Source of the DNA: Hahella sp018986435
GTDB lineage: Bacteria; Pseudomonadota; Gammaproteobacteria; Pseudomonadales; Oleiphilaceae
Direction of reading: 5' to 3'
Assembly: GCF_050749805.1 (NCBI RefSeq)
Contig: NZ_CP192738.1
Location: forward strand, 3,844,001 to 3,908,000
DNA: 64,000 nt
The position numbers and the translations under genes are program-made. Below, one piece after another: positions 27,701 to 36,738 of this stretch (its first letter is position 1; each line of letters starts with the position of its first letter). Below the pieces are notes generated by a model. The model searched no databases, was not told the DNA's origin, and saw only the letters and a list, made by a program, of their open reading frames with translations.

Positions 27701-30700
27701 AGGCGATAATCGAACTCGGTATCTGAGTCTGCATCATCGACAACAACCTGATATTCATATTGCTGGCCAACATATACAGAGCCGTTCGGCGAGGACACAA
27801 TGCGAGGCGCGTGGTTGAGTAGATAGCCCCAGTTAACATCAATTACAAAATACTGCTTACGCACCGCGCCCTTTGCATCGATCGCGCTGATTTCCGCTGA
27901 CTTTACGCCAATGTGCCGTTCTTCGGGCGTCCATTGCACCAAACCAGTATGACTATCGATGGTCATGCCGTCCTGTTTCCGGCTTAAAACGTAAATCACC
28001 TCATCGCCTTCTGGATCAACCGCCTGAGCTTGATACTCGTATTTGAAACCATGTTTGGCGGATGTGACTGGTGTAGAGGTAAACTCGGGCGCCAGGTTAT
28101 CGGGACTGGAGACAACCAGGGAGACAACCTGTTCAGCCTTGGCGCCGGATAAATCGGTGGCGCGGACTCGGAAAAAGTAGCTGCCTTCTATTGGATTCTT
28201 AACTTTCAGCAAGCCTGAATAGCGCCCAATCGACACATTACCTGGCGGATCAATCAATTCAAAGGTATGGCTATCGCCGCTGTCCACGTCCTGGACACTG
28301 ACCTGCATATCCGTGTAGACCCCGGCCGTCGCCTCAATAATGGTGGCGCTGACAATCGCAGGAGCAGAGTTCTCTTTCTGCAAAGACAGTGCGTAGACCT
28401 GGGAGTCGGACAAGCCAGCTTCATCCGACACAGACGCCCGAATAATCGCCGCGTACACTCGATTATTGTTAGTCAAACACTCAGGAAAGCTTCCGTCCGT
28501 AATGACTTCCGCCAACAAATCGCCGGTTAATCCGTCTATGTTCGCTGGGAAGTTCATGTTCAGCGCCTCGCTGGCGCTTAATTTTGCAATAGACTGCGAA
28601 CCAAGCAGCTCTTTGTCGCCGCCAGGCGCAAGGTGGTACAGGTTAACATTGAAAGCGGTATTTACGGGTTTGCGGCCACGGTTTTTGACCGTCACAGAGA
28701 TAGCGCCGCCATCCAGTCGCAATCCGTATACCGTCAAATCCGCCTGGCCTACGCCGGGCTGATCTGGAAATACATTGGCCCTGAAGCTGTTATGATCCAA
28801 CCAGCTTTTTGTGGGATGCACAGGAACGCTTAGATCATTATTGATGTTATTAACGTTGTACGCATGCTGGTTCCAGATGCTGCGCGTTCCCACCCATGAA
28901 TCCGTGGCGTCTTCAATGACATGCAACCCTTTGTTGGTCACATCAAAGAAGCTATTGCTGACGGCAATAATTTCCGCGTGATCATCGTGATCAATATCCG
29001 CAATGACTGGATATTCGTGTGCAGTCACACTGACATTCTCAATTTCGTAGATGACATCGCCACTGACGCCGTCATAGACGCGCAAGTAATACTCATCCCC
29101 GTACACAATCTCCATGCGTCCGTCATCATTGAAGTCAAAAGCGGAAGACGCGGTTACGCCAGAGGACTGGTCCCGGGTAGGCTGGCTCCAGACAACGTCG
29201 CCTTTGGCGTTGTAGACCCCGTAGCGGGTCTTGCCGGCGACGCCGATTTCAGGCACGCCGTCGCCATCCAAATCCGCCACCACAGGCGGGCCGCCGCGTC
29301 CGCCGCCCTCAATTTTCTTATCTTTCCAGATGACACTGCCATCATGGTTATACAGAGAGAGATAGCCGTCATAAACGTTGACGATTTCAGGGAAATCATC
29401 GCTATCGAAGTTTCCTAACGCGGATGTTCCCTCACCGTTGGTGATAATACGTCTGCCAGTGTGGTCATAGATGGTAGGGCCGGCGATCAGTTCCATATCG
29501 CCATCCAGATCGATATCCGCCACATAAGTTAGTGGACCGCTGCCGTTCATCCCCTGCGGGTTAGCGCCAAAGGGCGCTTTACCAAGCCATTTGAGATTGC
29601 CTTGGTTATCGTACAACGCACGCCCCAGGATAATATCCGGCGAACCGTCTTGGTCGAGATCCGCGATGGAAGGTCCGCCCCACTGAGCTTGCTCCAATGT
29701 ATTCGCCTGCCATTCCAGCTTGCCTTCATGAGAGACGACACTCAGCTTTTCCGTGATGTCTATGATGACAATTTCCGTCGTCCCATCGCCATCCAAATCC
29801 GCCGCGGCCATTGATCTTAGTGGGTAAGGCCTGACGGACTCGGACGTCCAGATATGCGTCCCGTCTTTGGCCCAAATGGCGCGTAGGAATCCCGCGTTTT
29901 GGTAACCAGATCTCCTGAAAGACTGGAAAATAATGGCGATGTCGTCTTTATCATTCAGCTTGCCATCGCCATTTGTGTCATAGAGTGGTACAGCAAGTGG
30001 GGTATGCATGACTTGGTTATATTCGTCATGGGGTATGGACTCGCCGTCCAGTGGCCAGGACCACTTGATAACCGGATCAAGCGTTCGCAAGTCTTGTGGG
30101 TCTGCTGCGCAGTAACCATTATCGTCCGCGCGGTTATCCACGTAGCGCTCATCGCCAAGCCAGGTAATAAGACCGGACTTGGGCTGAATGCTCATGCCTG
30201 CCGGCTGATTCACTAAGGTATAAGTTAGTTTGTCGCCTTCATTAGGGTCTGTCGCCTCTACATCATAGGCGTACTGCAGTGTCGTACTGGCGGTTAATAC
30301 CGGCGCACTCACAATCTGCGGCGGCAAGTTCTCAGCAATGGACAAAGTCAGCGTCTGTTGGGTCTTAGCGCCGCGCAGGTCTTCTACTTGCACGACGATC
30401 TGATAATCGCCAGCAGCCAGGTCGCCAATATTGGCGATCAAGCGGCCGGTGCGAGGATCAATGCTCAGGCCTTCAGGGCCGGACACCAATGTAAAGTGGT
30501 GAGCGTCGCCGATGTCTGCATCGGTGGTTTTAACTTGGAAGTTGAGCGTCTGACCGGCCTGATGTTGCAACTCCGTTTCGCTAGTAATGACAGGATCGGC
30601 ATTGCGGTCTTCTACGTTGATGGCGAACAGGCGCGTGTCTGAAAGGTCGCTGGCATCGGATACGCGCAACGAAACCAGTGCGGCGCGCGCTTGGTTATTG

Positions 30701-33414
30701 CGAATGTCGCACTCTTCCACCACTTGGCTGACCGCCATGGTCACATAAATATCGTCAGTCAGCAGGTAGTCGTACACGCCCAGACTGAGACGAGCGGTTT
30801 CTCCGCTGGCCAGATGGGTCAGACGCTGCGTTCCCAATAGATCGCCGTTATCCGGCGCGCCTACATAAAGAGACACATCCACCGGCGCGCTGACGTCCGC
30901 CAAGCCACGATTCGATAACGCTACGCTAACTTGATACACATGGTCCGCCCCTGCTTCCAGCGCTATGGAGCCCAGGCGAAGATCGGGATGATTAACTTGG
31001 GCGCTGGTGGTTGAACCATTACTGTCCGTACTGACGTCGCCGATATGGGTGACGTAACACTGGCTGTTCAGCTCTTTAACGGATTGCACGTAATCTTGCG
31101 GCGGCGTCCAGCTGATCTGGCCGCTGGAGGTATCGATGGTCATGCCTTGCGGGGCTTGATCCAGGTGAAACGCCAAGGCGTCGCCATCTGGATCAGTAGC
31201 GTTCGCTGTATAAGCGTATACTAAACCTTCCGGCGTAACAGTGAGCGGCTCGCCAGTCAGCACTGGGGCGTCACTCACAGGGCGTACTGTCAACGTCACC
31301 GTGGCCACGGCTGAGTCAGCCAAGCCATCGTTAACTCGGTATGTAAAGGAATCAACGCCATTGAAATTTGCGCTTGGCATATAGCGCAGCGTAGGCGTTT
31401 CGCCGCTCAGCGTTCCGTGGGCCGGATCTTCAAGTACGGAGAACGTCAGGCTGTCGCTGTCAATGTCAGCGCCTTGCAAGGTCACATCGATAAAGGCGTC
31501 TTCATCCAGCGTCAGTTCGAGTGATTGAGCGACCGGAAGATCGTTAACGGGGGTGACGGTGATAGAAATTGTAGCCTGTTCAGACTGGCCCTGGCCGTCG
31601 CTGACGGTAAAGATAAAGGCGTCGTCGCCATGGAAGTTGGCTTTAGGCGTATAAGTCAGTGTTGGCGCATCACCCGTTAGAACGCCATTAACAGGTTGGC
31701 TCACCAAGGTGAAAGTCAGCGTATCTGCATCGTTGTCCTGTGCTGTCAGGATAATCGCCAGACTCTGATCTTCCGCAACCGTCAGCGCCTGATCGTTGGC
31801 GGAAGGCGCATCATTCACTGGAACGACAGAAATGCTGACGGTGGCTTCATTGGATTCAATGTCACCGTCGACCAATTTGAAACGCAAACTGTCCTGCCCG
31901 TGGAAATCTGCATTCGGGGTATAGGTAATCGCGTCACCCTGTTGCGAGATAGTCCCGTGTTGCGGGGCCTGGGTGATAACAAACTCCGCTTCGCCGGAGA
32001 TTTCTCCGGTCGCCTTCAGTGTAAAATCAATCGATTGATCTTCTTTCGTGCTGACGTCCTGGTCCTGTGCAACCGGTGGTTCAACCGTCGCTTCCCCACA
32101 GTTCTCCTCGCCCAGATACTTGAACGTGAGATAGCCTTTACCGTTGAGCTTGTATCCCGTGATCGCTATTTTGGCGAATGCCGCCGCCTGATAAATACGG
32201 TTAGCGCCGCCACCCTGCAGGTCGCCCCATACCGGTACGATAATCTCTTTATTCAGCAATCCATCCATGGCGGTGCGTACGGCCTTGCTGTTCTTCACGC
32301 CAGGCACGGCGCTGATCCAGTCCATGCGGTTCAGGACGCGGTCCTGCGCGTCCAGTGGATTGATATAGGTATCGGCATTAGCGGAGGTGAGAGAGTTCAC
32401 CAGATCGCTCTGCTTGACGCCGCCAGTCCAGGACAGCCAGCTGAAATTCCCTTGATCCATACCGGGATACAGGATCACGGTTTCTCCAACTCTGGAGGGC
32501 AGCGAGCCATAATCAAATGTGATGGGATAAAGCTGGCATTGCTCCGGCTTGGAGGGAGTGGACTCAGGCAGGAGCCCCGTAAAAGGAACCCAGTTGATCT
32601 GCATCTCCCCATACCAGGCCTTGGCGAACAGATGGCCGCGAAGTACGCCCTGGGGGTTAACCACTTCCGCCTTCGGCGCTAGTACGGAGCCTTCCACGCC
32701 AATAGACTCCAACTCCACCACATAGGCTTCATAGAAGTTAAAAACCACTTTATCGGCGACGTTCGCCAAAGACTGCAGGCTCATTCCGGACATACCGGTT
32801 TGTTGGCCATCAATATTGAAGATATAAGTGGCGTCGGCTGGCGCGCAGGAAAGGTCCACTTCAAAGGTATGCGCCGGAAACACTTGTGCGCCGGAGAGCT
32901 GGAAGACTTGCAGATTACTGTCGCACGCCGCCGTCAGATAAAGCCCGCCCCACTTGGACTCCACCTTGCCATTGGCTTTCAACTTGGATAGATCTTGCGA
33001 CAGCTGCTCTAAATAGGCCTGCGCACTTGGAAAGTCGACGGAAGGCGTCGCTCCGCCCTTGATCTTGGCGCCTTTGGCCATGCCATGTCGCACGGCGTCG
33101 CCGATCTCTTTCACGGAGCCGCCGGCAATCACATTGCCATAGTAAACACGTCCACTGGGAAACTTGATATCGCCCCCGGCAATCAATACGTCGCCTGCTT
33201 CAGACGCATTCAGCTTATCGCCCACACTGTAGTTATTTAGAGTGATGCTGCCGCCAGCAGCGAGACGACCTTCCACATCGGAAGACAACGCCCAGAACTC
33301 GTCGAACACCAGAGCGTTATAGCGCTGTGCGGGTCCAAAATCTTTGGCGGAAACCTGAAAGCTGAACAGACCGAGAATTACGGTCGAGAGAAAGGAGGCG
33401 ACATACTTAGTCAT
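21763..33414 (-). CDS. Giant secreted Rhs polymorphic toxin with deaminase-like C-terminal tip
   Basis: A 3883-residue exported protein. A signal peptide (1-23, ending VSA) is followed by a choice-of-anchor-A-like domain (~27-285). Then come cadherin/tandem-95-like repeats (~440-730) and Ig and CARDB-like domains. An FG-GAP/VCBS region (~1150-1510; DLDGDG motifs) and more Ig-like repeats follow to ~2300. From ~2450 the YD (Rhs) repeats run to the core at ~3600-3660 (RARYYDQNQGRFTQMDT, DPSGK). The last ~220 residues are the toxin. Cys3826-Ala-Glu3828 and Cys3870-Pro-Asn-Cys3873 form the zinc-binding and catalytic pattern of nucleic-acid deaminases, with Cys replacing the usual His. Rhs shells normally encapsulate the cleaved tip. 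The signal peptide means Sec export and surface or outer-membrane-vesicle delivery rather than type VI loading. The cognate immunity gene is likely the next one. Confidence 0.88.
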   Translation of the reverse strand: MTKYVASFLSTVILGLFSFQVSAKDFGPAQRYNALVFDEFWALSSDVEGRLAAGGSITLNNYSVGDKLNASEAGDVLIAGGDIKFPSGRVYYGNVIAGGSVKEIGDAVRHGMAKGAKIKGGATPSVDFPSAQAYLEQLSQDLSKLKANGKVESKWGGLYLTAACDSNLQVFQLSGAQVFPAHTFEVDLSCAPADATYIFNIDGQQTGMSGMSLQSLANVADKVVFNFYEAYVVELESIGVEGSVLAPKAEVVNPQGVLRGHLFAKAWYGEMQINWVPFTGLLPESTPSKPEQCQLYPITFDYGSLPSRVGETVILYPGMDQGNFSWLSWTGGVKQSDLVNSLTSANADTYINPLDAQDRVLNRMDWISAVPGVKNSKAVRTAMDGLLNKEIIVPVWGDLQGGGANRIYQAAAFAKIAITGYKLNGKGYLTFKYLGEENCGEATVEPPVAQDQDVSTKEDQSIDFTLKATGEISGEAEFVITQAPQHGTISQQGDAITYTPNADFHGQDSLRFKLVDGDIESNEATVSISVVPVNDAPSANDQALTVAEDQSLAIILTAQDNDADTLTFTLVSQPVNGVLTGDAPTLTYTPKANFHGDDAFIFTVSDGQGQSEQATISITVTPVNDLPVAQSLELTLDEDAFIDVTLQGADIDSDSLTFSVLEDPAHGTLSGETPTLRYMPSANFNGVDSFTYRVNDGLADSAVATVTLTVRPVSDAPVLTGEPLTVTPEGLVYAYTANATDPDGDALAFHLDQAPQGMTIDTSSGQISWTPPQDYVQSVKELNSQCYVTHIGDVSTDSNGSTTSAQVNHPDLRLGSIALEAGADHVYQVSVALSNRGLADVSAPVDVSLYVGAPDNGDLLGTQRLTHLASGETARLSLGVYDYLLTDDIYVTMAVSQVVEECDIRNNQARAALVSLRVSDASDLSDTRLFAINVEDRNADPVITSETELQHQAGQTLNFQVKTTDADIGDAHHFTLVSGPEGLSIDPRTGRLIANIGDLAAGDYQIVVQVEDLRGAKTQQTLTLSIAENLPPQIVSAPVLTASTTLQYAYDVEATDPNEGDKLTYTLVNQPAGMSIQPKSGLITWLGDERYVDNRADDNGYCAADPQDLRTLDPVIKWSWPLDGESIPHDEYNQVMHTPLAVPLYDTNGDGKLNDKDDIAIIFQSFRRSGYQNAGFLRAIWAKDGTHIWTSESVRPYPLRSMAAADLDGDGTTEIVIIDITEKLSVVSHEGKLEWQANTLEQAQWGGPSIADLDQDGSPDIILGRALYDNQGNLKWLGKAPFGANPQGMNGSGPLTYVADIDLDGDMELIAGPTIYDHTGRRIITNGEGTSALGNFDSDDFPEIVNVYDGYLSLYNHDGSVIWKDKKIEGGGRGGPPVVADLDGDGVPEIGVAGKTRYGVYNAKGDVVWSQPTRDQSSGVTASSAFDFNDDGRMEIVYGDEYYLRVYDGVSGDVIYEIENVSVTAHEYPVIADIDHDDHAEIIAVSNSFFDVTNKGLHVIEDATDSWVGTRSIWNQHAYNVNNINNDLSVPVHPTKSWLDHNSFRANVFPDQPGVGQADLTVYGLRLDGGAISVTVKNRGRKPVNTAFNVNLYHLAPGGDKELLGSQSIAKLSASEALNMNFPANIDGLTGDLLAEVITDGSFPECLTNNNRVYAAIIRASVSDEAGLSDSQVYALSLQKENSAPAIVSATIIEATAGVYTDMQVSVQDVDSGDSHTFELIDPPGNVSIGRYSGLLKVKNPIEGSYFFRVRATDLSGAKAEQVVSLVVSSPDNLAPEFTSTPVTSAKHGFKYEYQAQAVDPEGDEVIYVLSRKQDGMTIDSHTGLVQWTPEERHIGVKSAEISAIDAKGAVRKQYFVIDVNWGYLLNHAPRIVSSPNGSVYVGQQYEYQVVVDDADSDTEFDYRLLASEEGMTISDTGLFTWRPSAEWAGKTARAEIEVHDRRGGYATQSLNLPVNQGANHAPAITSAPPLSAAANDSYVYVIRVVDQDGDAVSLSLSQSPNGMTLADGVITWTPSLAQVGQAHEVILRAEDARGAAFVQTFGVVVNDPLAPNTAPVIYSIPNSPARIGVEYIYEVTARDADGDTLIYQLENAPAGMTINELGAIRWTASAEQQGQYQITVIVSDSRARAVQRFTLQAVAANDANAYPVIVSRPFDQASVDREYSYQIQATDADGDTLSYGLMSGPVGMSVAADGALRWTPGADQVGIQDVVVYAEDGAGRSLQSYSINVTQKVKPLTATVVVSPEFVNPGDTLSINVFVDGGQSAPTIALWLDGVETSMGDFGQVIVNAETIGVHTIEVGVTDGVDTVIETARFAVRDAADENAPLVSLSAPTLDATITAPTEVIGSVQDANLALYKVMLSPRGQQAWQVIAQGGENVSEAKIATFDPTLLLNGQYDVVLYAEDVNGLSATANTVIAVEGDLKVGNFSITLEDLNIPVAGMPVRVTRTYDSRRRSEALDFGYGWSLGYQDVKIEESRTLGGLWALNQYKRGPFSLILDFCVEPLGAPTVTVTLPDGDVERFEVSASPRCNTYTAMEDVELAFKPVGDTASTLEALDDASGRYVNGKLVDNDTFSRALDPSRYLLTTQAGYKYYLKQGVGIEKVVDPNGHTLTYTNDGIFHSSGKAVRFTRDSQGRIVSMTDPNGNELTYSYDFNGDLEASTDPMAAQTSYTYNRSHGLLDIIDPLGRTIVKNIYDDAGRLMAQEDSEGNRTEFDHDIEGRQSVVTDRNGNTTFLYYDDHGNVTSKVDAEGHTWSYAYDDHGNQLTETNPLGYVSSATFDERNNQLTQTDALGNTASFTYNKRGQELTITDASGDAFTNVYDSIGNMLSVTDPLGNVAENTLNRDGLVEKSKDALGNETQYTYDKDGNKLTEVNALEQRTIYTYDDNGNVLSETRKRTVDGVKVDETTRYVYDARNRVIETQYADGSSTQTEYDLTGNQIVTIDAQGRRTEYEYDVYGRLLATTYPDGTSESKTYDVEGNVLTETDRLGRVTGFTYDKQNRVVRTELADGSFTSVTYDAAGQVESETDAKGNVTHYEYDAAGRRTAVINALNQRHSFVYDADGNLISETDANGHTTTYEYNILDQRVKTLFHDGSSLQETFDALDRRLSSIDQAGRVTQYGYDKLGRLIAVTDALNNVTSFTYDQAGNKLTQTDAAQGRVSAEGGQESGSAAEGRTTRWTYDTMGRVLTRTLPMGQMESFSYDVAGRLLSHTDFNGQATAYTYDVNDQVSRIDYADGEVETFTYNAMGARLTATNSLGTTSYQYDALNRLVEETQPTGAVLSYSYDKAGNKTSAIVTHQGKAETTTYLYDALNRLSKVIDPQGGETLYAYDAVGNRESVTQANGQTTAYVYDALNRLTRQTTTDAAGNVIADYRYTLHSTGRREQIEELHNGRVSTYTYDALYRLTHDVISDPVNGDYSAEYRFDNVGNRTYNIIDGVHTAYSYDDNDRLTQQGGVTYAYDANGNTLTETEDGLVTARYTYSAKNKLLAVTKAGETTSFGYNPDGIRTRKAGSGATTDFIVDQNRDYAQVLQEVVNGAKQVSYVYGDDLLSQARAGDVSYYVYDGQGSVRSLTNQTGVQTDSYHYDAFGILLHSEGDTPNSYLYTGEQYDASLDQYYLRARYYDQNQGRFTQMDTWMGVNSDPITLHKYLYANADSVNNIDPSGKFSIGQLMAGVQATGRLAAMAVVRIRSLASAAMSSGGTASGAANILARSYKFLRGIAKKCKPGKADKGNICTYAVGYVKAEAKVEFLLASTPSKWTKKNRISTIVGAFDMKTTKASAAFNLGKRAMPSNVNQKLKGKVENLGVTLGCADEDIYGTSMKFGNCAEFHAANQLLNGGAKAKRIRWTLAYYINDRTGTYTKRGGVKPYCPNCVGMFNLKNVK
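22460..23345 (-). repeat. Rhs core duplication, copy within the giant gene
   Basis: Partner of 20210-21092. The conserved block covers the last YD repeats and the core, then diverges at the start of the toxin tip. Homologous recombination between the copies would replace the deaminase tip and its immunity gene with the orphan tip and its immunity gene. Confidence 0.9.
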
Positions 33415-33738
33415 TTAACTATCCTGATTACATCCTGATCGTGGGGCGGTTCGCAACGCCCTGTCTAGGGGGCAAACCGAGCGACGGCGCGATTATACGG
33501 ATATAAAACGACTTAAATAGTCTCTGATTAAACTTTTTTTAACTTTTCACAAAATATAATCCGATTGGGTTAGTGAATAGCTTGCGACAGCTGCAGCGCT
33601 CCAGGGAAATTTATGTAGCCCAAGATTCGCTCATCAATCCCAAAATAAGGGTATACAATGAACGACTTATGGTTAACCCATAGCCACTTGTGAGTTATCC
33701 AGCCTAAGGATTGAAATAACAACAAAGTGAGGAAGACG
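33415..33738. other. 324-base divergent intergenic region between rhs and pntA
   Basis: No gene is seen. It must contain the promoters of the giant Rhs gene (minus strand) and of pntAB (plus strand). The stretch 33490-33560 is AT-rich (runs of A and T), as is common in promoters of transferred genes. Confidence 0.6.
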
Positions 33739-35265
33739 ATGCAAATAGGCATACCCAAAGAGAGTAGACCTCATGAAAAGCGTGTGGCGGCGACGCCCAA
33801 ATCAGTTGAGGAGTTGATCAAACTGGGGTTTTCGGTGGCGGTTGAGGCCGACGCCGGCTGGCTGTCCAGTTTCGGCGACGGGATGTATGAAGAAGTCGGC
33901 GCCAAGATCGTTTCAAGAGAAGAAGCCTGGGGAGCGGATATCGTTCTCAGGGTAAACGAACCCAATGACGAAGAAGTCGAACTGCTGAAATCCGGGGCGA
34001 CGCTGATCGGGTTTATCTGGCCCTCCCAGCATGAGGAGTTACTGCAGAAACTGGCGCAACGGAACGTCACTGTCCTGGCGATGGATTCCGTTCCCCGCAT
34101 CTCCCGCGCCCAGTCCATGGACGCGTTAAGTTCAATGGCCAACATCGCCGGATACAGGGCGGTGGTGGAAGCCTCTCACCACTTCGGACGTTTTTTCACC
34201 GGACAAATCACCGCCGCAGGCAAGGTGCAACCCGCCAAGATCCTGGTCATAGGAGCCGGCGTCGCCGGGCTGGCGGCGATTGGCACGGCGGGCAGCCTCG
34301 GCGCGATTGTGCGCGCCTTTGATACCCGTCCCGAGGTGAAAGAGCAAATCCAGAGCATGGGCGCTGAATTCCTTGAGGTGGATATTGAAGAGGAAAGCTC
34401 CAGCGGCGATGGCTACGCCAAAGTGATGAGCAAGGCCTTTATCGAAGCGGAAATGAAGCTGTTCCTGGAACAGGCGAAGGATGTAGATATCATTATCACC
34501 ACCGCCATGATTCCCGGTAAACCGGCGCCCAAACTGATCACAGAGGAGATGGTAAAAGCCATGCGCCCCGGCAGCGTGATCGTCGATCTGGCGGCGCCCA
34601 ATGGCGGCAACTGCGAGCTCACCCAGCCTGGCGAGATGGCGGAGATTCATGAAGTCAAAATCGTCGGCTACGTCGACCTCCCCTCACGCTTGCCCACCCA
34701 GGCCAGTCTGTTGTACAGCAACAATCTGGTCAATTTGATGAAGCTGCTGTGCAAAAACAAAGACGGCGCCGTCGACATCAACTTTGATGACGAAGTCATT
34801 CGCGGCGTCACCGTCGTGAAAGACGGCGAGATAACCTGGCCGCCACCTCCGATTAAAGTCAGCGCCGCGCCGCAACAGCCAAAGGCGGCCGCCGCGCCGC
34901 CTCCGCCCAAGTCGCAGCCGATGTCGACTCCCCTCAAACATGGCTTGCAGGCTGCCGGAGCCCTGGCGTTGATGTGGCTCGCCAGCGCGGCGCCCTCGGA
35001 GTTTCTGTCTCACTTTACGGTTTTCGTACTCGCCTGCATCGTGGGTTACCACGTCGTCTGGAGCGTCACTCATGCGTTGCACACGCCATTGATGAGCGTC
35101 ACTAACGCCATCAGCGGCATTATCGTCGTCGGCGCGTTACTGCAGATCAGCAGCGACAGCCTGTTAGTGACCTTTTTGGCCGCCGCAGCAACGCTGATTG
35201 CGACTATCAATATCGTCGGGGGATTTGTCGTCACCCAACGCATGCTGAAAATGTTTCGGAAATAG
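33739..35265 (+). CDS. pntA: Proton-translocating NAD(P) transhydrogenase, alpha subunit
   Basis: PntA transfers hydride between NADH and NADP, coupled to proton movement across the inner membrane. The start is ATG 33739 after GAGGA; the GTG at 33727 is an alternative. The 508 residues match E. coli PntA (about 510). The NAD-binding dI domain shows GAGVAGLAAIGTAGSLGA and VIVDLAAPNGGNCELT. A Pro/Ala-rich linker (~380-400) precedes four hydrophobic segments of domain II at the C-terminus. It is followed 12 nt later by pntB. Together they supply NADPH for biosynthesis and redox defence. Confidence 0.97.
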   Translation: MQIGIPKESRPHEKRVAATPKSVEELIKLGFSVAVEADAGWLSSFGDGMYEEVGAKIVSREEAWGADIVLRVNEPNDEEVELLKSGATLIGFIWPSQHEELLQKLAQRNVTVLAMDSVPRISRAQSMDALSSMANIAGYRAVVEASHHFGRFFTGQITAAGKVQPAKILVIGAGVAGLAAIGTAGSLGAIVRAFDTRPEVKEQIQSMGAEFLEVDIEEESSSGDGYAKVMSKAFIEAEMKLFLEQAKDVDIIITTAMIPGKPAPKLITEEMVKAMRPGSVIVDLAAPNGGNCELTQPGEMAEIHEVKIVGYVDLPSRLPTQASLLYSNNLVNLMKLLCKNKDGAVDINFDDEVIRGVTVVKDGEITWPPPPIKVSAAPQQPKAAAAPPPPKSQPMSTPLKHGLQAAGALALMWLASAAPSEFLSHFTVFVLACIVGYHVVWSVTHALHTPLMSVTNAISGIIVVGALLQISSDSLLVTFLAAAATLIATINIVGGFVVTQRMLKMFRK

Positions 35266-35277
35266 GAGAAGCGACTC

Positions 35278-36654
35278 ATGTCATACAGTGTAATCACCGC
35301 CTCCTATATCATTTCCGCCGTGCTGTTCATTCTCAGTCTGGCGGGTCTCAGCAAGCAGGAGACCGCAAAAACCGGCAACCTCTACGGCGTCATTGGTATG
35401 GCGCTGGCGTTGCTGGCCACTATCGCCAGTCCACAGGTGTCCACCGTCTGGTTGATCATTCTCGCCATGGCCGTCGGCGCCGTGATTGGCGTTAAAGTCG
35501 CCTTAAAGGTGGAAATGACGCAGATGCCTGAACTGGTGGCGATCCTGCACAGCTTCGTCGGGCTCGCCGCCGTGCTGGTCGGCTACAACAGTTACCTGGA
35601 ACATGGTCCGCTGAGCGGCGCGCTGTTGAGCATTCATCTGACGGAGATCTTCCTTGGGGTCTTTATCGGCGCCGTCACTTTTACCGGCTCGATTGTCGCT
35701 TTCGGCAAGTTACGCGGCTCGATCAGCTCCAAAGCCCTCATGCTGCCCCATCGCCATAAGCTCAACCTGGGCGCGGGCGTCGTTTCCTTCTTGCTCATGC
35801 TGTATTTCGTCAAAGCCGGCGGCAGCGGATTCAGTCTGCTTCTGATGACATTGATCGCTCTGTTTATCGGCTGGCACTTGGTGTCATCCATCGGCGGCGC
35901 GGACATGCCTGTCGTCATCTCCATGCTCAACTCCTACTCTGGATGGGCGGCTGCGGCGGCGGGTTTCATGCTGTCCAACGACCTGTTGATCATTACCGGG
36001 GCCCTGGTGGGCTCTTCAGGGGCGATTCTCTCCTACATCATGTGTAAGGCGATGAACCGCTCCTTTATCAGCGTCATCGCGGGCGGTTTCGGTAATGATC
36101 CCGCGCCTGAAGACGCTGATGCGGAGTATGGCGATCCTCAGGAGATTAATGCGGAAGGCGTGGCGGACATGCTGAAAGGCTCGCACTCTGTGATCATCAC
36201 TCCCGGATACGGTATGGCGGTGGCGCAGGCGCAGCATCCTATCTATGAAATCACCCAAAAGTTGCGTGAGCATGGCGTGGAAGTGCGTTTCGGCATTCAT
36301 CCTGTGGCGGGCCGTCTTCCCGGACATATGAACGTACTGCTGGCGGAGGCGAAAGTCCCTTATGACATCGTCCTGGGCATGGATGAAATTAACCAGGATT
36401 TCCCGGAAACGGACACCGTCCTGGTGATCGGCGCCAATGACACGGTGAACCCCGCCGCGTCGGAAAATCCAGGAAGTCCGCTGGCGGGCATGCCGGTGTT
36501 GGAAGTATGGAAAGCGAAAAACGTCATCGTATTCAAACGCAGTATGAACGCAGGCTACGCCGGCGTTCAGAATCCGCTGTTCTTCCGCGATAACGCCTTT
36601 ATGTTGTTCGGCGACGCCAAAGCCAGCGTCGACGCTATTCTAAAAGCGATTTGA
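35278..36654 (+). CDS. pntB: NAD(P) transhydrogenase, beta subunit
   Basis: PntB is the membrane and NADP(H)-binding partner of PntA. The 458 residues match the usual length (about 460). The N-terminal half has around nine membrane segments (ITASYIISAVLFILSLAG through YSGWAAAAAGFML). The C-terminal dIII domain binds NADP(H), with GYGMAVAQAQHP, GIHPVAGRLPGHMNVLL, LVIGANDTVNPAA and VFKRSMNAGYAGVQNPLF. It is co-transcribed with pntA and ends before a hairpin at 36663-36702. Confidence 0.97.
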   Translation: MSYSVITASYIISAVLFILSLAGLSKQETAKTGNLYGVIGMALALLATIASPQVSTVWLIILAMAVGAVIGVKVALKVEMTQMPELVAILHSFVGLAAVLVGYNSYLEHGPLSGALLSIHLTEIFLGVFIGAVTFTGSIVAFGKLRGSISSKALMLPHRHKLNLGAGVVSFLLMLYFVKAGGSGFSLLLMTLIALFIGWHLVSSIGGADMPVVISMLNSYSGWAAAAAGFMLSNDLLIITGALVGSSGAILSYIMCKAMNRSFISVIAGGFGNDPAPEDADAEYGDPQEINAEGVADMLKGSHSVIITPGYGMAVAQAQHPIYEITQKLREHGVEVRFGIHPVAGRLPGHMNVLLAEAKVPYDIVLGMDEINQDFPETDTVLVIGANDTVNPAASENPGSPLAGMPVLEVWKAKNVIVFKRSMNAGYAGVQNPLFFRDNAFMLFGDAKASVDAILKAI

Positions 36655-36662
36655 TAATGCAC

Positions 36663-36702
36663 TCAGCTCAACAGGTTCGCCGTTAAGCGCCTGTTGAGCT
36701 GA
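36663..36702 (+). terminator. Hairpin after pntB
   Basis: TCAGCTCAACAGG (36663-36675) pairs perfectly with CCTGTTGAGCTGA (36690-36702), a 13-bp stem with a 14-nt loop. There is no T-tract, so it may protect the mRNA or act with Rho rather than terminate alone. It lies between the convergent pntB and MerR genes. Confidence 0.6.
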
Positions 36703-36738
36703 TCCGATGCCAGGGATTCTAGAAATACATCACGTCAT

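Noticed and set aside
31696..32682. 328-codon plus-strand ORF inside the giant Rhs gene
   Set aside because: No recognisable domain; the minus-strand frame has clear domains across the same span.
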